DNA of 64,000 bases from Elgaria multicarinata webbii (GCF_023053635.1 NC_086183.1:33895501-33959500), one strand, 5' to 3'. Counted from the stretch's first letter, positions 41,611 through 53,252 are shown. Notes: generated by a model from the letters alone, not told the origin. Translations and numbers: made by a program.

Positions 41611-44600
41611 CTAAGGGTGGTCCTCCTTCCGAAGGCCTGGCAGCCTGGCTGGGGGCAGTTCTCCTCCTGGGATGTTTTCGGCTTCTGCCGTGGCTGCAGC
41701 CAAGGCCTCTTGGTATGAAGGAGGTCTGTTCATGAACGAGGTTCCTCCAGGAACGTGGCTTGGGCCATAGAGTCCCGGGCAGGCCAGCATGTCTTGGGAA
41801 AGGACCAGCGGGGTTGGGCCGTGGCCCCCAAGTGTCAAGGGCTCCCCTGTGTGGCCATAGACCGCCTCTTCGTAGGAGGGCAGGGGTGCCAGGGCACCAC
41901 CCGGCTGGCTCACAAACAGCTCGTCCACATGTTCCACTGTGTCTGAGTCGTCCAAGGCTTCATACGTACTGCTGACGGAGAGAGAAGACATTGCACCATG
42001 AGGGTTATGCCCAAGGTTGTCTCTGAGCCAGGCTGGATCCCGGCCTTGGAGAAGGGTCTGACGGTGTCACTGTAGGCACAGAGTTTGGGAAAGCCAGAAA
42101 TCCCCACCTTGAAGAAGGGAGGGAGACATTGCAGCAAAGAATTTGGGGGAGCCAGACCTTCAGGCTCTAGGGAGTAAGCAGGAGCAGCTAGTCTGCTGGA
42201 ATATTGGAAGAAGTTAGACGAGACCCAAGAAGTACCTGCAGTATCCGAGGCAGTAAGCCTGGGTGCACCAGTTGCTGGGGAACATGGGCGGGAGGGTGCT
42301 TTGGCACCATATCCTGCTTCGTGGGTCCCTGCTCGGCAGCTGGTTAGCCACTGTGTGAACAGAGGGCTGGACTAGATGGACCCTCAGTCTGATCCAGCAT
42401 CAGGGCTCTTCTGGTGTTCTTAAGTGTTCCCCTGCCACCGACCCCCCACCCCCCAACCCATCTCAACCATGAAGCCACTTTGGGTTGCACCCAATGTTAG
42501 ACCTATTTAGAGTAAGGAAGGAAAGGAACCTCTTGTGCAAGCACTGAGTCATTACTGACTCAGGGAGGGACGCCAGCTTTCGCTGACGGTTTCTTGGCAG
42601 GCCTTATAGTGGGGTGGTTTGCCGTTGCCTTCCTCGGCCATTATTACCTTTCCCCCAGCTAACTGGGTACTCATTTTACCGACCTCGGGAGAATGGAAGG
42701 CTGAGTCGACCCGAGCCGGCTGCCTGAAACCAGCTTCCGCTGGGATCGAACTCAGGCCGTGGGGAGAGTTTCAGCTGCAGAAACTGTGCCACACGAGGCT
42801 CTTTATTTAGAGTAAACCCTCTGAAATAACCAACTTAAGTCCCAGTCTTTTCGATGGATTTACTCTAAGCAGGATAGACATTGGATATAACCTTACTCTT
42901 AGCCTCCTGCCTGGAGTTTAGAAATAGCACTGGTCTACCTTGCCAGAGTCTGCAACAAAAAGCTGTGGCGTGGGGCATCTCCGTTCAGGATTACACCCAG
43001 CCTCTCTTCCAGGATACTCCACTCCATTTTTCCTCCCTTCTGGTCTTGCATCCCCCCTCCCCCCCACACACACACCCAGCCAACAGTCACGGACACTGAG
43101 TGTGAGCATTTCTCACTGGGTTGTTTTGAGTTCCCTTAATCTTTTTTAATAGTTCTGCAAAGCTTGGAGTTCCTGAAGCCTACATGGGTGGTGCCATTCT
43201 GGGTACATAAGAACTGTCACTCGGAGAATGAGTTTGCTGTTAGCAGGTCAGGTTCTCAAACTCACCTGGTGCAGCTGCAGATGGAGCACCTCAGCTTCAG
43301 CAGCGCGCACACCATGAACATCCCCAGCAAGGCTGAGAGGGTCACCGCAGCAGTTATGACCAAAGGGATGGAGGCGAGAGTGAAAATCCTGTGGGGATGC
43401 AGAGCTACAGCCGTTGGCGGGCGGGGGGGGGGGGGAGAAGGGGGAGAGAGATTTAAGGAAGGCTATTATTGTTGCTACCTGGGCACCAGGTAAGGTACCT
43501 GCGGGATCGCCTTCTCCCATGCAATCCGCCCCGCACACTCAGGTCCTCCAGGAAGAATTTACTCCAGCCATCAAAAACAAGGCTGACAACTATTACCCAG
43601 AGGGCCTTTCCTTCTGCCACTCCCAGTTTGTGGAATGGCCTGCCAGGAGAGATTCGTCAACTTAACAGTCTTCCAGAATTTAAGAAAGCCATAAAGACTG
43701 ATCTCTTCCGGCAGGCCTACCCGGCTGAATTTTAAGATGCCCTTTTTAATGGTGTGCTGCTTTTAATGATGCCCTGGTTTTGAATGTTTGAATTAGTTGT
43801 ATGTATTTTATGGTGTTTTTATTTGTGTTGTACCCCGCCTCAATCCAGAGGGAGAGGCGGGTAACAAATAAATAAATATTATTATTATTATCATCATCAT
43901 CATCATCATCATCATCACTACGAAGCAAGTTAATACAGAGCCAGCGTGGTGTAGTGGTTGTAGTCTTGGGCTGAGACTTGGGAGACCCGGGTTCTAGTCC
44001 TCACCCAGCCATAATGGCACTGGGTGACTGCAGGCCAGTCACAGCGGGAGAAGCGACAGCAGCCCTAGCTCCCAAATGTCACAGAAGCGCATGGGCATGC
44101 TGAGAAGCAGCAGCGAGGCCAAGAGAACTGCAGCTTCATGGGCAGCTGCCTCCGCAGGGTCCTTCTGTGGGCTCTTTCCCCCTCCAGAGAGACATGGACA
44201 GGGCAGGACCTCCTCAAGAGCAACAAGTCTCAGTGAGCGACTGCACTGCAGTGGCAGCGCTGTCCACAAGATGGCGCAGGAGCACAAGCCCACCCCCACC
44301 CCGCCCCGGCATGTCCTGAACTCCGAACCCTGCTGTTGGGCCGGTTCCCTTGGGGAAAGTCAAGCGTGCAAGTTGTGCTTATTTCGATTGGTCCGTTCTG
44401 CTTTCAGCCAGCAGGAAGGCGTGCAAAGAGGCGGGCACCAAACATACGGGAGGTTGTGCTACTTACGTCCCTGGGGCTTGCACACCCCATGTCTCAGCGT
44501 GTGCCACCACCTGCCTTGGCAGATGCAGAGGCCGGGCAGGCCGGCGAGGACGTAGTCTGGCTGGCAGTAAAGCTCCACTACGGTCCCCGATCTAAACAAG

Positions 44601-47544
44601 CCGGAGCCCAGGGGGCCCTCGCACAGCGGGGGCTGGCAGTGGTAGGTGTTGTGAGCTGGAAGGTCCGGTATTCCACACCCTGCGGAGCAAAGGCACAGAA
44701 AGAGGGGCTGAAAAGGAGGGGGCGGATCTGAGGCAGGCCCAGGAGGCTGGGACGACAAGCGTGTTACGAGCGGGATGCCTTTGCGGTTCGTTCCAACCAA
44801 ATCAGAGCATGCTGTGGTGATCTGTCTCCTGTCCTGTCTGAAGACTGAGAACCCTTTAAATCAGCCTTCCTCAACCTGGGGTGCTCCAGATGTGTTGGAC
44901 TACAGCTGTGCTGGCTGGGGCATTCTGGGAGATGCAGTCCAACACATCTGGAGCGCCCCAGGTTGAGGAAGGCTGATTTAAATGAACAAGCCATAAGACG
45001 AGACAAAACAGCTTGATTAAGGCATCTAAGAAGAGGGACAAAGACCATAGGAACATTCAAAGCTGCCTTGGACCAAGTCAGACCCTGGGTCCATCTAGCC
45101 CAGTACTGTCGACACGGACTGGCAGCAGCAGCTTGCCAGGGTTTCAGGCAGGAGCCTTTCCGGCTCTACCTGGAGATGCAACCAGGACTTTCCCCATGAA
45201 AAGCCGGGGCTTGACCACTGATCTACGGCCCCTGCCTTGGAGGTAGGGCACACACTCAAAAGGAAAGCACCACCTCTCCAGGCAGGGCCCGGATGCAACA
45301 GCAGGTGGTGTAGAACTCTGTTTCTTGAGAATCTCAAAAACTAACTTCCTGGCTCTTACGTTTGCAAAGAAATGCTTTCAGCATGCATCTCACGAGCCAG
45401 AAGTCAGAGATCTCTCTTTCACCCCCTATATGGCTCCTGAGTCAAAATGAACTGACATAGCACAGTCAAAATGGCGGAAGCTATACAGTGCAAGGGCAAT
45501 TCTGCAATTTTTCTCATTGGCATAATTTATACAGGCCACAGAATTCTGCTTCTCTTCGAGCAGAATTTTAATATTCCTTTAAAAAAAGAATCAAGAGGGT
45601 CCCTAGAGAGCTACTCCATAGCAGGTGTGTGGAGGTGGGGGTGGTGAGAATATCTGCTATGAGTATCTGGACACCATTAAAGCCACAGTTTGGTTGCAGC
45701 ACACACGCTTTGCATGCAGAGAGTCGCAGGTTAAATTCCCAACGTCTCCCAGTTCCGGTTTCTTAAGTGACAGGACCAGAAAGGTCAGAGAGCTTCTGCC
45801 AGTCAAAGCCATCTGGATGGCACCAGGCTAGGGAAGGCTGATGGCCAAAGGCTCTGGTGGTGGCTATGGGCGACAGAAGTTAAGAACATCAGAAGAGCCC
45901 TGCCAGATCAGACCAAGGGTCCAGCTAGTCCAGCACTCTGTTCCCACAGTGGTCAACCAGCTGTTGACCAGGACACACAAGCAGGACATAGTGCCACAGC
46001 ACCCTCCCACCCATGTTCCCCAGCAACTGGTGCACACAGGCTTACTGCCTGATACTAGAGGTTGTACTTCGCCATCAGGCCTAGTAGCCATGGATAGCCT
46101 TCTCCTCCAGGAATTTGTCTAACCCCCCTTCGAAAGCCATCCAAATTGGCGGCCATCACTGCATCTTGTGGTGGTGAATTCCAGAGTTTAACTCTGTGCT
46201 GTGTGACGAAATCCTTCCTTTGACCTGTCCTGAATCTCCCACTGATCAGCTTCATGGGATAATGACACCACTGGGTTCTAGAACTTCGGGATGGAGTTTG
46301 GTCCACCCTGGGAGGTGTGGAGGGGAAGCAGGCAAGGAAGGACAAGGGGGAGGGGGCTGGCTAAAATAATGCAGTGGTGGGGGGCCTTCAGCACTCTTGG
46401 CCTATCAAGACTTCCACGTAAGCCAGAGAAAGGCCAGGAGGGGGAGGGGGTCACTGGCTGCCCCTCTGCAATGACACACATGCCTGACCCTGGGAGTTGG
46501 CCCTGGCAGCACAAATCCCTCTCTGTACTGGGCCGTGCTCAGCACCACCCTGCGTGAAGGCCCGGTGCTGCCCTCCTGCCCCCCGCCTCATCCTTTGCAA
46601 CATTTCCAAGGACCCTGAAGACCCCCCATCACTTAATGCTGCCCTAATGGCGGTTGGAGACCTTGGTGCCGCCTGCTAGGAAAGGCCCAGAGGGAGGCTG
46701 CGCTGGGACCCAGGACTCCGGGTTCTTCTCCTCGTCACGATGAGTCACTCTACAAAACCGTCTTGTCATTGCTGACCTCGGTGTGGCCACCCCGCCTGCT
46801 CTCCCCACAGACGCTCTATTGCAGAAGCAGGAATCCACCAGCAAGAGGGAAAAGCCAAAGACGAACTAAGCAAAGAGGCGAGGGCAACGCAGCCCCCTTC
46901 CGCCACACTGGCTGCAATCCCCCAGTTCGTGGGAAGCTCACATCCAGCCACCAGGAAGCACCACGCCCTGCTGCTTGCCAAAGACCTAGTTAGATGCTTG
47001 CGCCTCTTGATCTGCTGACCGTGGGGCAAGCCTGGGGAGATGGCACAGAGGGAAGGGCTGGGCACAGCAGCCATGTGCCTCTCTAAGTAGCCACACGACT
47101 CATTTTATCCACAGGAGCAGCTGGCTGGATGAGACCCAGCTAAGTTTCCAAGGGTGGACGGCCACCAACAGGGCACAAAAGCAGCTCCCCTATCCCACCT
47201 CACCCCCACACTTTTGGGCTCAGGCTCTGGTAGCCAGAAGGAGGCCGCTGATTGACACATCGGTTTCAACACCGCAGTGACTCATGTCCCTTGTCCCAGG
47301 GCAAACGAGAAAGAGCCCTGAGTAATCCTAAAGCTTGCACTTTCCTCTCCTCTAGACGGAGGCCCCTGTGATGAGCATCCAGAGAATGTAAAAGAGACAA
47401 AGTAGTAGCCACCAAGCAAGCTCATCAAGTCACTGGCATAGGCCTACCTTCTTCAGGAAAAAGACTGGCGTCACACAGAGCCACGAGAACCAGGCCCACG
47501 AAGAGGCTGTGGATGAATTGGTCCGGCCCGCAAGAAGGCGTCAT
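41611..47544 (-). CDS. SUSD6-like sushi-domain membrane protein
   Basis: Four coding exons read right to left: 47448-47544 (ATG at 47542-47544), 44467-44679, 43266-43404 and 41611-41971 (stop TAG at 41611-41613). Together they give 810 bases, 269 aa. Exon 1 encodes a signal peptide (HSLFVGLVLVALCDA). Exon 2 is a phase 1-1 sushi exon with six or more cysteines (CGIPDLP, YHCQPPLCEGPLGSG, GTVVELYCQPDYVL, GVCKPQG). Exon 3 encodes a membrane span (ASIPLVITAAVTLSALLGMF) and a cysteine-rich turn (KLRCSICSCT). The tail has LPSYEEAVYG and RPPSYQEAL, LPxY/PPxY motifs that bind WW domains of NEDD4-type ligases. The LPSYEEAVYG and YHCQPPLC features fit SUSD6 and its relatives. For exon 3 a cryptic-looking acceptor (CTGTAG at 43405-43410) is needed to keep frame; the stronger acceptor before 43388 breaks it, so a small exon may be missing. 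SUSD6 itself targets MHC-I for degradation; the role here is inferred only from kinship. Confidence 0.85.
42235..42425 (+). mobile_element. CR1-like LINE fragment (second subfamily)
   Basis: A plus-oriented copy related to 45878: GTTGCTGGGGAACATGGGCG, then CTGGACTAGATGGACCCTCA. It lies in the SUSD6-like gene, in the intron before the last exon. Confidence 0.6.
42515..42802 (-). mobile_element. tRNA-derived SINE, family with copy at 37857
   Basis: It shares nearly the whole sequence of the copy at 37857. The reverse-strand head reads GAGCCTCGTGTGGCACAG with a B box in the reverse of GGATCGAACTC. It sits in the SUSD6-like intron between 41972 and 43265. Confidence 0.75.
43470..43918 (+). mobile_element. 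LINE 3' fragment with RT C-terminus and ATT/ATC tail
   Basis: The frame at 43469-43735 encodes YLRDRLLPCNPPRTLRSS, PSLWNGLPGEIRQLNSLPEF and KKAIKTDLFRQAYPAEF. The tail CCCCGCCTCAATCCAGAGGG ends in ATT and CAT repeats. It lies in a SUSD6-like intron. Confidence 0.8.
43935..44045 (+). mobile_element. tRNA-derived SINE head
   Basis: An A box in GTGGTGTAGTGGTTGTAGTC and a B box in GGTTCTAGTCC are typical of squamate tRNA SINEs. The body CCAGCCATAATGGCACTGGG follows. It is cut short at about 44045. Confidence 0.75.
44872..44975. mobile_element. Palindromic hAT-type MITE, near-complete
   Basis: The 104-bp element starts CAGCCTTCCTCAACCTGGGG and ends CCCCAGGTTGAGGAAGGCTG, exact reverse complements. 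The flanks CTTTAAAT and ATTTAAAT agree at 7 of 8 positions, an 8-bp target duplication as made by hAT transposases. Confidence 0.8.
45045..45235 (-). mobile_element. SINE-like repeat, inverted copy of 15385 family
   Basis: GAACATTCAAAGCTGCCTTG, CCATCTAGCCCAGTACTGTC and GGCAGCAGCAGCTTGCCAGG are the reverse complement of the 15385 element. Confidence 0.65.
45672..45840 (+). mobile_element. SINE-like fragment plus MITE end
   Basis: TTTGCATGCAGAGAGTCGCA and GGTTAAATTCCC (degenerate B box) are followed by a MITE end, ATCTGGATGGCACCAGGCTA to GGGAAGGCTG. Confidence 0.5.
45878..46265 (-). mobile_element. CR1-like LINE fragment (second subfamily)
   Basis: A long copy with AAGGGTCCAGCTAGTCCAGC, CCCATGTTCCCCAGCAACTG, GGCCTAGTAGCCATGGATAG and GCATCTTGTGGTGGTGAATT. 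The order of blocks matches the inverted copy at 42235. Confidence 0.65.
46270..47440. other. SUSD6-like intron 1, unique part
   Basis: No exon was seen on either strand. It is GC-richer than the average of the window. Confidence 0.4.
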
Positions 47545-47558
47545 TTGGGCTATCAGCT
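47545..47558 (-). other. 5' UTR part of SUSD6-like first coding exon
   Basis: A good acceptor (TTTTGTTTTCCTTTGCCAG) ends 14 bases before the ATG, so an upstream non-coding exon exists. A strong reverse-strand donor (CCCTG|GTGAGT at 51180) beside GC-rich DNA at 50540-51400 is a candidate. Confidence 0.5.
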
Positions 47559-48529
47559 CTGGCAAAGGAAAACAAAAGCCTTTAGGGTCGAGGAGCCAGG
47601 TGACACAGAGAAGCCTGTAGCAGAGGAGGCAAACTCACGTCAATATCTGCACACCTGCATGAACACCTGAGCGCAGCATTACATTGTGGGCTGAGCTCAG
47701 CCCTTCAGTCTCCCTATATTGTGCAAGCACCTACAAAGCAATGATCATAAGGAACCGAACTGTCCAGGCCTAGCGTACCTGGCTCAAACTTAACTTATAA
47801 GGAGCAGAGAGAAAGGCTTCCAGGCAGGGCTGTTGAGGCAATGTTTCATTAGATTAATTGTTTCAGAAGGTGGCCCTGAATAATTTGGCAGGTTTTTATT
47901 TTAAAATGCAAGAACGTACAACCACCGTCTTATGGGAGCCTGTCCCCTTTCACTCCAATTTCCAAGGTGCTACCTGCTGTAATATTTTCAAACATCAACT
48001 AAGCAAATCAATAATGCTTCCCCCACCTTCAGAATGACGGTCAAATTAATATGCCAATGTATGCAGATTTAATCTATTAATGCTCCTATAACTACAGATT
48101 TATTTTTCAGAAATCAGTCCACCACTGGAGGCAGAAGGGCAGGTTTTGCCTTCTGCCCTCGTCCCCCACACCTAGTTTTAGAAGTCAACCCATTGCATAA
48201 GTATGAGGACTGGAAACCTAATCAGAATTTTCAGAATTGGGACAATCACCACTATCCTTTTGATAACCAAGTATGGTCCTTTCAACAGAATGCATCAGAG
48301 AAAAAGTACAGCCATCTTCACTGTTAAATTCATTACAATGTAATGAATTTAAGTACTTAGGGTTTGTTGGTTTTGTTGTCTTTAAAGGGTGATTCTCATC
48401 AACCAAGCCTGGCAGTTCCATAAAAGGTAACTTTTTAACCCGTCCTCCAGCTTATCACTGAATTGTAAACACTTCACTACGTGAGAAATTACAATGCTCT
48501 GATTAAGTCAATCAATGGCTTGGAGATGG

Positions 48530-48665
48530 CCCGCACACCGCAGCGGTTAAAAGGTGTTGGACTATGACCGAGGAGTCCCAGATTCATCCCCCCCCCACCT
48601 ACCTTACTAAGCCCCAGAGCTCCTAGAGTGACCTTGAATGCCCCCTCCTGGGGTTACAATGAGGA
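48530..48665 (+). mobile_element. Degenerate tRNA-derived SINE
   Basis: CACACCGCAGCGGTTAAAAG resembles a SINE head, and CTCCTGGGGTTACAATGAGG then ATAAAAATGGG resembles the SINE body. It is heavily diverged. Confidence 0.45.
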
Positions 48666-48929
48666 TAAAAATGGGTGTGGAGGAGAGAACCAGTATACCA
48701 TTATCCAGCACAAAGTAGAGGAAAATGGGATAAAAATGCCGTCAAATCATCTGAAAAGGAGCCCTACTCTATCCTCAGGAATAAAATCATCACACAATGC
48801 TCAGATACCTCCAGGGGAAGGGGGGGTGGAGGGCTTGGAGAGGCGTCCAGCTTGCCCAGGAGAGTGCTCTGTATGATAAGCACAATCTCCAGTAGAATGA
48901 TGTTTTGTTAGGCACATCCATCAGCCTTC

Positions 48930-49033
48930 GTCAATCTGGTGTCCTCCAGATGTGTCAGACTGCAACTGCTGTCATGCCCAGCCGGTAAGGCAGTCCAAGA
49001 CATCTGGAGGGCACCAGGTTGGTGAAGGCTGCA
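48930..49033. mobile_element. Palindromic hAT-type MITE
   Basis: CAGCCTTCGTCAATCTGGTG pairs with CACCAGGTTGGTGAAGGCTG around a short asymmetric centre. Confidence 0.75.
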
Positions 49034-50065
49034 GGTTGCCAATGGCTGCAGGGAGGTGTGTGGCTACCCAGACCAGGGTGGGGCTGCTGGACCCTCCATT
49101 CAGCTGAAAGATATTAGGGCCAGCTGGGAGCAGTCCAGGCCAGAACGCTGCAGTCATGGAAGAACCAACCAATCTCTTTGAAAGACACTTGAATTCCCAG
49201 GTTTGTGGCTCAAGCTGATGGTGAAATCATAGCCCCTCACCCTCACGCATGTACTCTATATAGCATAACATAAGCAAAGGGACTGGGTTCCTGTCCAGGA
49301 GTTAATCTATAGTTTGACAGAGGTGGAGAGGACAGAGAGGCAGGAGAAAATCCTGTGCAAGTTCAGTAGCTTTTACTTGAGGTTAGTTTCTGAAGCAGTT
49401 GAGTAAAAGGTGAACGCAGGGGTCTCTCTCAACCCTCTTTCAGCCTAAAGGCCAATTTCTGAGCCGCTCAGGGAGCTGCGTTCCGGTGGTCCATCAGCAT
49501 CCCTGCCAGAATGGATCAAGGCTGCTTTTGAAGAGTCATTTTGGTTCCAGATGGCTTTGGCCAAAGAGCTTGCAATGTAATCAAGCCTGCCTCTGAGCAT
49601 GTAGAAAGCAACCCTCTTGCACCAGGCTCTTGGCTGCAAGCATTTGTGCCACTTCCTCTTTCCCTGACCAGACTACAGTGAAGTGGAGATGTGGCAACCT
49701 CTTCTCCGAAAGGCCAGGCCCAGATGATGTCACCAGCGCTGGAAACATGGCTTCGGTCAAGGCCAGGCAGGCTGTAAGTTTGCAGGAACTACTTGTTTTT
49801 TCATGGGAATCCTGAGGTCTGCCAGCTGGTGTTGGCTGCAAACAACGCTCATAAAGAGGAACAAGGGGCCTTTGAGCACATGCTCAGCCCAGTTCTCTTT
49901 CAGTACTAGACCCACAGATACTTTGGCACACACACAGCTACTCCTGCTTCCCCTGATCTCTCTTGTTACCAGCAGACTCACTTTGAAGGAGGGAAAGCGC
50001 ATAGTGTTCAGCCCCGGGGAGCTGGACATCCTTGCTGATCTAGTGCAAATAAGCCAAAGGTCCAA

Positions 50066-50112
50066 CAGCCTTCCCCAACCTGGTGCCCTCCAGATGTGTT
50101 GCATCACAAGTG
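50066..50112. mobile_element. MITE left arm
   Basis: CAGCCTTCCCCAACCTGGTG and CCCTCCAGATGTGTTGCATC. A short GT microsatellite follows at 50155-50172. Confidence 0.6.
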
Positions 50113-50410
50113 CCTGAAAACCACCAGCACGGAAGAAGACAAGTCCGTTTTCGGGTGTGTGTGTGTGTGTGTCTGATCAGAGAGAAGGACGTGCACGAAA
50201 GAAGGTGTGTGAGGCCTCTTGGGATCATTGCTTGTCTTCACCACTGCAGATCTGGAAGACCCACAAACCAACCTGGTCCGGGCTTCTCACTGATGTAAGA
50301 CGAAGTATTCTGCATATGCTCAGAAGCAGCTTTTTACAATGACTTCACAAGTTCAAATGCTGGAGCCTTCCCTGAACAAGAGGGATCAGAGAGCAACAGA
50401 AGCTACAGAG

Positions 50411-50530
50411 CAGCCTTCCCCAACCGGGCACCCTCCAGATGTGTTGGACTGCAACACCCATCATGCTGGCTGGGAACGATGGGTGTTGCAGTCCAACACA
50501 TCTGGATGGCACCTAGTTGAGGAAGGCTGG
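50411..50530. mobile_element. Palindromic hAT-type MITE
   Basis: CAGCCTTCCCCAACCGGGCA pairs with TGGCACCTAGTTGAGGAAGG around CACCCATCATGCTGGCTGGG. Confidence 0.75.
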
Positions 50531-50539
50531 TATACTTCT

Positions 50540-51400
50540 CCCCCTCCCCGCGCCCCCAGGTCAAAAGCAGACCAAGAGAAAAGAACGTGGGGAGGAAAGA
50601 AAAACCCAAAATTTCGAAAAGTGCCCGGAAAAGAGCTTTCAAACAAGAGCGGAGGGTCGCGGCGTTCGTGAGCGCAACCTGGCCAGGAGCCCTCGATGTC
50701 CGTCCCACCCCCACAGCAAAAGAGCCGCCTCTTCCCCCAGCCCAAGACAAATGACACGCCTCAGTTTCTCTCCTCCGCCCCCCCCCAAAAGACCCCCCCC
50801 CCTCCGCCTGCCGAGTCGTGGCTCCCAAAGACTGACCAGTTCCGGAGAGGGGCGCACAGCTCTCCAACCGGGCTGTAGCCAAAAAGTAAGCGTGCCTCCC
50901 GGAGGCGAATTTCAATTAGGAATGGCCCCTCCCTTTGTGGGAGTGGCCACGACAATGCCCCACCTCCTTCCGGGCTTATTACACCCCCACCCCCAAGATC
51001 ACACTCCCAATCTGCGCCCGTAATTTGGTTTAGTTGCCTCGCGCTACGCCAACTTCGCGCCTCTAAACCAAGTGACCCAATAGACCCAATGGGCAAGTTT
51101 ACTTGGAAGGCAATCCCACTGTGTCTGAGGGGCTTACTCCACCGTAAGCCTGCAACGGACTGCAGCTTCGTGGACTCACCAGGGCGGTGATGGGAGCGTG
51201 GGAAAAGTGTCGGGGGGTGGGGGCTCGTGAATCCACCCCCTAAGGTTGGGCGAGTCGAATACGCCAGCAGAATTTACCTCTGCTAGAGTCGTTAATCCGG
51301 ATAGAACGGGGAGGAGGAGAAATAGTGGGACTGACTCCGGAGTGAGCGGATGGATTCAATAGAGGATGCCTGAATCCTCCAGCCTTGCTCTGTCAGGTTG
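50540..51400 (-). promoter_or_regulatory. GC-rich region, candidate SUSD6-like promoter
   Basis: CpG-rich stretches (GGTCGCGGCGTTCGTGAGCG, CCTCGCGCTACGCC) and a reverse-strand splice donor at 51178-51179 suggest a promoter with a non-coding first exon. This is not proven. Confidence 0.35.
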
Positions 51401-51675
51401 CAATCTGAGACACACTTACCTGCGGAGTAAGCCCCAGTGACTCCAGTTGGACTTACTTCCGAGTAAACACATGAAGGACTGGGTTGTCACAGGCAACCCT
51501 ATGCACATTTACTCGGGAATTCCATTGCACTTAAGGGGCCTAAGCCCACCTTTAACCCCCTTTCAGCACATGAAATGCAGCTGCTCCATTCATCCCCTTC
51601 CACGGTTGAAATTAACAACCTAATGCAGAACTTATGCTTAAACAGGGGCGGGGGGGGGGGGAGGGGGTTAGCACC

Positions 51676-52076
51676 TAGGGTGACCCTATGAAAAGGAGGA
51701 CCGGGCTCCTGTATCTTTAACAGTTGCATAGAAAAGGGAATTTCTGCAGGTGTCATTTGTTAGGGTGACCCTATGAAAAGGAGGACCGGGCTCCTGTATC
51801 TTTAACAATTGCATAGAAAAGGGAATTTCAGCAGGTGTCATTTGTATATATGGAGAAGCTGGTGAAATTCCCTCTTCATCACAACAGTTAAAGCTGCAGG
51901 TGCCCTGCCCTCTTTTAAATCTGGTCACTGTAGTATAGTTCCTGCAGCTTTAACTGTTGTGATGAAAGAATTTCACCAGGTTCTCCATATATACAAATGA
52001 CACCTGTAGAAATTCCCTTTTCTATGCAACTGTTAAAGATACAGGAGCCCTGTTTTCCTTTTCATATATCAACCTA
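51676..52076. mobile_element. hAT-type foldback MITE with internal duplication
   Basis: This is the family of 33877. The first 87 bases (TAGGGTGACCCTATGAAAAG on) are repeated starting at 51763, so the element is 401 bp. The flanks TTAGCACC (51668-51675) and TTAACACC (52077-52084) agree at 7 of 8 bases. Confidence 0.8.
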
Positions 52077-52364
52077 TTAACACCTAAATGCTACTTCAGA
52101 TTTCAGCTGTCAAAAAGCAGCTGCTTCACAATGCTCTCTCCTAGTACAAGAGTTGGTCAACAGCCATTCATGCACAACTAAGCTCCTGTTTTAGATTACT
52201 GGCTTATGCTCTACCTGGGGCTTCCTTTTATTAAAATGTAGACTGGGGGCGGGGGCGGGGGGTACCTTAGAACTCTGGCTAGGGTCAGGCTTTAACCAAG
52301 CCACCACCCCCACCACAAATCCTGTTCAGAATCACTGGGTGGGCGAGTGTGTGTGTCATAGCAT

Positions 52365-52475
52365 CCTAGAAGAGTTGGAAGGGGCCTTTAAGGCCATCAA
52401 GTCCAACCCCCTGAGGAATCTGCCTCAAAGCACTCCGGACAGATGGCTGCCCAGCTGCCTCTTGAAGGCCTCTAA
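52365..52475 (-). mobile_element. CR1 LINE 3' fragment
   Basis: This is a diverged CR1 tail containing GAGTTGGAAGGGGCCTTTAA and CAGCTGCCTCTTGAAGGCCT. It is interrupted at its end by a hAT-type MITE. Confidence 0.85.
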
Positions 52476-52477
52476 GG

Positions 52478-52797
52478 TAGGGTGACCATATGAAAAGGAG
52501 GACAGGGCTCCTGGATCTTTAACAGTTGTATAGAAAAGAGAATTTCAGCAGATGTCATTTGTATATATGGAGAACCTGGTGAAATTTCCTCTTCTTCACA
52601 ACAGTTAAAGCTGCAGGAGCTATACCAGAGTGACCAGATTTAAAAGAGGGCAAGGCACCTGCAGCTTTAACTATTGTGATGAAGAGGAAATTTCACCAGG
52701 TTCTCCATATATACAAATGACACCTGCTGAAATTTCCTTTTCTATGCAACTGTTAAAGATACAGGAGCCCTGTCCTCCTTTTCATAGGGTCACCCTA
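52478..52797. mobile_element. hAT-type foldback MITE
   Basis: It runs from TAGGGTGACCATATGAAAAG to TTTTCATAGGGTCACCCTA, about 320 bp. It is inserted at the end of a CR1 fragment. No clear target duplication is left. Confidence 0.8.
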
Positions 52798-52967
52798 TCT
52801 CTTGTCCAGCCTTGAAAACAGCCCTGTGATGTGGGCCAGGGCTGTCCAGGTGGAGTAGGAGGTGGGGTGGGAGAGAATCGGGGCCATTCAGAGAGAGAGA
52901 GAATCGGGGAGGGCAAAGGAAGCAGACCTGCCCCACCACAGTGTATGGTGGGAGGAGAAGCCAGGAG

Positions 52968-52971
<4 letters not shown>

Positions 52972-53018
<47 letters not shown>
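52972..53018. repeat. (CA)n microsatellite
   Basis: About 23 CA units in unique sequence. Confidence 0.95.
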
Positions 53019-53019
<1 letters not shown>

Positions 53020-53252
53020 CAGAGGCAAATATTTATTTTTCCCCTTTTGGGTTTCGTTGCTGCTGCAAACGGTTCCACTGGCCGAATTAATTTCCTGTGG
53101 CAACCTCTGCAACATTTGACACATGAAAAGAAGGGACGCTCATGGGTATGTCCGTGGGTGGGTGGAACACCCCTTATTCTAACTACACGGAGCAGTTCCT
53201 GAGCTCCCATCTCTGCTCGCCTTGCGCAATTCTGTAGGCCTGTGCTACAACA

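Larger units (their letters stand above)
47640..50410. other. Upstream of SUSD6-like coding exons, no gene recognised
   Basis: Unique DNA with a few repeats listed separately. If the promoter is near 51 kb, this is an intron. Confidence 0.4.

Noticed and set aside
43937-44000. tRNA gene
   Set aside because: A and B boxes are present, but the sequence continues into a SINE body and does not fold as a tRNA.
52831-53202. Frames through the CA repeat
   Set aside because: Repeat-driven (TH)n or (CV)n translation with no domain.
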